Part shown: positions 4,194 through 6,097 of the stretch, piece after piece
Layout: every line of letters starts with the position of its first letter
How positions within the stretch are numbered: position 1 is the first letter of the stretch
Assembly: GCA_902493755.1 (NCBI GenBank)
Contig: CABURF010000082.1
Span: forward strand, 1-6,097
Reading direction: 5' to 3'
Source of the DNA: an uncultured Coriobacteriia bacterium
GTDB taxonomy: Bacteria; Actinomycetota; Coriobacteriia; Coriobacteriales; QAMH01
Length of the DNA stretch: 6,097 nucleotides
Position numbers and translations under genes: made by a program
Notes under the pieces: model-generated
The model's database searches: none
Told to the model about the DNA's origin: nothing
The model's input: the letters and a program-made list of their open reading frames with translations, nothing else

Positions 4194-6097
4194 GCGTCCT
4201 CCCCCATCTGCTTGAGCTCGAGCTCGATGGTGGCGGAGAGATCGAGCCATTCGGCCTCGTTAGCCGTCATACGCGCCTTGAGTTCACTGTATTCGATCAT
4301 TGCCGCCTCAAAGCGCTCCTGATCCGCATAGAGGGCCTCATCGGCCATGAGCGTGACGAGCTCCTCATGGCGTGCGTCATCTATTTCCATCTGCTCCTCG
4401 AGCTCGGTAATGCGTTTGCGCTCGTCCTTGAGTTTACGATACACGCGATTGCGCGCCTCAGCCTCGGCGCGCTTTTGCTCCTTGGTCTTGGGAGCGGAAC
4501 CCTTGGAGCTCACCGCGACCGTGCGGCGTGGCTTCTGATGCTCACGTGGCTCGGGCTTAGCATCCATGGTCTTGTCGCGTGCCGACAGCTTGAGATTGCT
4601 CGCCTGCTCAGACGCATCGATAGCATTGCCGTAGGCGTCAACTTGTCCCGACTTGTAGAGGAAGTAATCGTAATCGCCAGGGTAGTCTGTCACCGCACCG
4701 CCATCGATGTAGATGATGCGATTGGCGAAGGAACGTATGAGATGTCGGTCATGGCTGATGAGAACGATGGTTCCATCGAAGCTCTGCAAAGCTTGCTCGA
4801 GTATGTCGACACTCGAGATGTCCAGATGGTTGGTGGGCTCGTCAAGGCAAAGCAAGGGCGCAGGGGAAACGAGCATCTTGGCAAGTGCGAGACGCGCCTT
4901 CTCGCCACCAGAGAGCACGCTCACCTTCTTATCGACATCATCGCCTTTGAAGAGAAAGGCACCGAGCAGCGAGCGCACCTGCGTCTGCGTCCATCCCGGC
5001 GCCGCATGATCGAGCTCGGCGAAGACGGTGTTGCGCAGATTGAGCTCCTCGAGCTGATGCTGGGCAAAGTACGAGAGCTCGACATGAGCACCATAGGTGA
5101 TTGAACCGGCATCATGGCCAAGTTCACCGGCAATCATCTTGAGCAGCGTCGACTTGCCCGATCCATTGGGACCCACGAGCGCAATTTTTTCGCCGCGCCA
5201 AATATCGAGATTGAGATTCTCGTAGACATCCTCGATATGCACGACGTTATCGCCGGTGCGCGCAGGCTGAGGGAAGACGAATCGCACCTTTTTCTTTTCC
5301 TCGGGAATCTCGATGCGTTCGATACGCTCGAGCTTCTTGACGCGGTCTTGCACTTGCTTGGCCTTCGTCGCCTTGTACCGAAACTTCTCGACGAAAGCCT
5401 CCATGTGCGCAATCTCGCGGTCCTGGGCCTCCTTCATCGCAACCAAACGGGCAAGTGCCTCGTCACGTTGGACGAGATAGGCATCGTAATTGCCCGTGTA
5501 GATGCTGACCTTGCCGTTTGAGATATCCGCCACATGGTCGACCATGCCATTCATGAAGGCACGGTCATGGCTTACGACGAGCACGGCGCCACGATAGGTC
5601 TTGAGGAAGTTCTCGAGCCAGCGCACGCTCTCAAGGTCGAGATGGTTGGTGGGTTCGTCGAGCAGGAGGATCTCCGGGGCGCGCAGCAGCAGCTTGGAGA
5701 GTGCGATGCGCATCTGCCAGCCACCGGAGAACTCGTCGGTCGAACGCCCCATGTCCTCCTCATGGAAGCCCAGGCCAAAGAGCACGCGTCGCGCCTGGGA
5801 CTCGATGTTGTAACCGTCCTTGGCCTCAAAGCGTGTACGCAGACGACCGTACTCCGTGAGAAGGTCATCGGCGCGCGATTCGTCCGCGCTCTCCATCTCG
5901 CGCTCGAGGGCCTCGAGGCGCTTTCCGAGCTCTGCGACATCGGCGACGCTCGTCATGACTTCCTCAAGGACGCTGCGTCCCTCCATCTCGATGGACTCCT
6001 GCTCGAGGTATCCCGGATGGGCATCGCGCGCAAAGACGACCTGGCCGGAATCGGCGGACTCGAGGCCAGCGATGATGTTCATGAGCGTCGTCTTGCC
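4190..6097 (-). CDS. ABC-F family ATPase (ribosome-associated), lacking its extreme N-terminus at the window edge
   Basis: ABC-F proteins are soluble twin-ATPase factors that bind the ribosomal E site and act on stalled or initiating ribosomes; they lack membrane domains. The frame is open from base 6097 and yields 635 residues, beginning GKTTLMN in the first Walker A. About 35-45 N-terminal residues are therefore missing. Domain one shows the signature FSGGW (123-127) and Walker B LLLDEPTNHLD (144-154, Glu148). The interdomain linker (about 224-262) contains KAKQVQDRVKKLER, the basic helical region that contacts tRNA and ribosome. Domain two shows Walker A GPNGSGKST (309-317), signature LSGGE (395-399) and Walker B CLDEPTNHLD (417-426, Glu420). 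Both catalytic Glu residues and both SHDR switch motifs are present. After a Lys/Pro/Arg-rich stretch (about 505-545) comes a charged coiled coil (545-630), as in YdiF/Uup-like members. The linker is short, so nothing suggests an antibiotic-resistance subtype. The TGA stop overlaps the protease start. Confidence 0.96.
   Translation of the reverse strand, partial: GKTTLMNIIAGLESADSGQVVFARDAHPGYLEQESIEMEGRSVLEEVMTSVADVAELGKRLEALEREMESADESRADDLLTEYGRLRTRFEAKDGYNIESQARRVLFGLGFHEEDMGRSTDEFSGGWQMRIALSKLLLRAPEILLLDEPTNHLDLESVRWLENFLKTYRGAVLVVSHDRAFMNGMVDHVADISNGKVSIYTGNYDAYLVQRDEALARLVAMKEAQDREIAHMEAFVEKFRYKATKAKQVQDRVKKLERIERIEIPEEKKKVRFVFPQPARTGDNVVHIEDVYENLNLDIWRGEKIALVGPNGSGKSTLLKMIAGELGHDAGSITYGAHVELSYFAQHQLEELNLRNTVFAELDHAAPGWTQTQVRSLLGAFLFKGDDVDKKVSVLSGGEKARLALAKMLVSPAPLLCLDEPTNHLDISSVDILEQALQSFDGTIVLISHDRHLIRSFANRIIYIDGGAVTDYPGDYDYFLYKSGQVDAYGNAIDASEQASNLKLSARDKTMDAKPEPREHQKPRRTVAVSSKGSAPKTKEQKRAEAEARNRVYRKLKDERKRITELEEQMEIDDARHEELVTLMADEALYADQERFEAAMIEYSELKARMTANEAEWLDLSATIELELKQMGEDA
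4198..4202 (-). promoter_or_regulatory. Ribosome binding site of the M50 protease inside the ABC-F gene
   Basis: GGAGG (within a GGGGGAGGA run) lies 4 bases before the ATG at 4193-4191, inside the last codons of the ABC-F gene. It decides the protease start in favour of the ATGA overlap and indicates translational coupling. Confidence 0.75.

Noticed and set aside
4213..4227. Repeated GAGCTC/CTCGAG strings in the ABC-F and scpA genes
   Set aside because: They reflect frequent Leu-Glu and Glu-Leu codon pairs (CTC, GAG) in helical proteins, not a repeat element.
4194..4250. Upstream start (4250) for the M50 protease adding 19 residues
   Set aside because: The extra residues are polar and basic and lie wholly in the ABC-F gene. 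The ATG at 4193 has a strong RBS and gives the normal distance to HExxH.
4367..5104. 245-codon open frame on the plus strand opposite the ABC-F gene
   Set aside because: It mirrors the conserved ABC-F sequence, including Walker B and signature codons, and shows no protein motif of its own.

Overview
All five genes in this window lie on the minus strand and read from right to left. In transcription order they are: an ABC-F ATPase (5' end outside the window), a small M50 site-2-type membrane metalloprotease, a large polytopic membrane protein resembling GT-C glycosyltransferases, and the chromosome-segregation pair scpA and scpB (scpB runs off the left edge). Sequence is moderately G+C-rich. 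A compact M50 peptidase upstream of scpA-scpB is common in Gram-positive genomes. Together with the composition and GTG starts, this suggests a high- or mid-G+C Gram-positive bacterium, perhaps Actinobacteria of the Coriobacteriia type. That placement is inference, not proof.

Layout: 6097-4190 ABC-F, sharing a 4-base ATGA overlap with the M50 protease (4193-3492); a 26-base purine-rich gap; the membrane protein (3465-1312, GTG start); a 93-base gap with small inverted repeats and a weak promoter candidate (1311-1219); scpA (1218-352, GTG start); a 2-base gap; scpB (349 to beyond base 1). No gap exceeds 93 bases, and I see no rRNA, tRNA, CRISPR array or transposase gene.

The genes may form one transcript, or two with a break before scpA. 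Their roles are mostly independent: ribosome-associated ATPase, intramembrane proteolysis, envelope sugar transfer (likely), and the kleisin and winged-helix partners of the SMC condensin.

The most unusual signal is inside the membrane-protein gene. Codons about 205-286, between two membrane segments, consist of nested inverted repeats: a 145-base imperfect palindrome with a perfect GC-rich hairpin at its centre, then a second module with two further hairpins, then another copy of the palindrome's arm. It stays open in the reading frame and looks like a REP- or MITE-like non-autonomous element that inserted in frame and is now translated as a charged, low-complexity loop.
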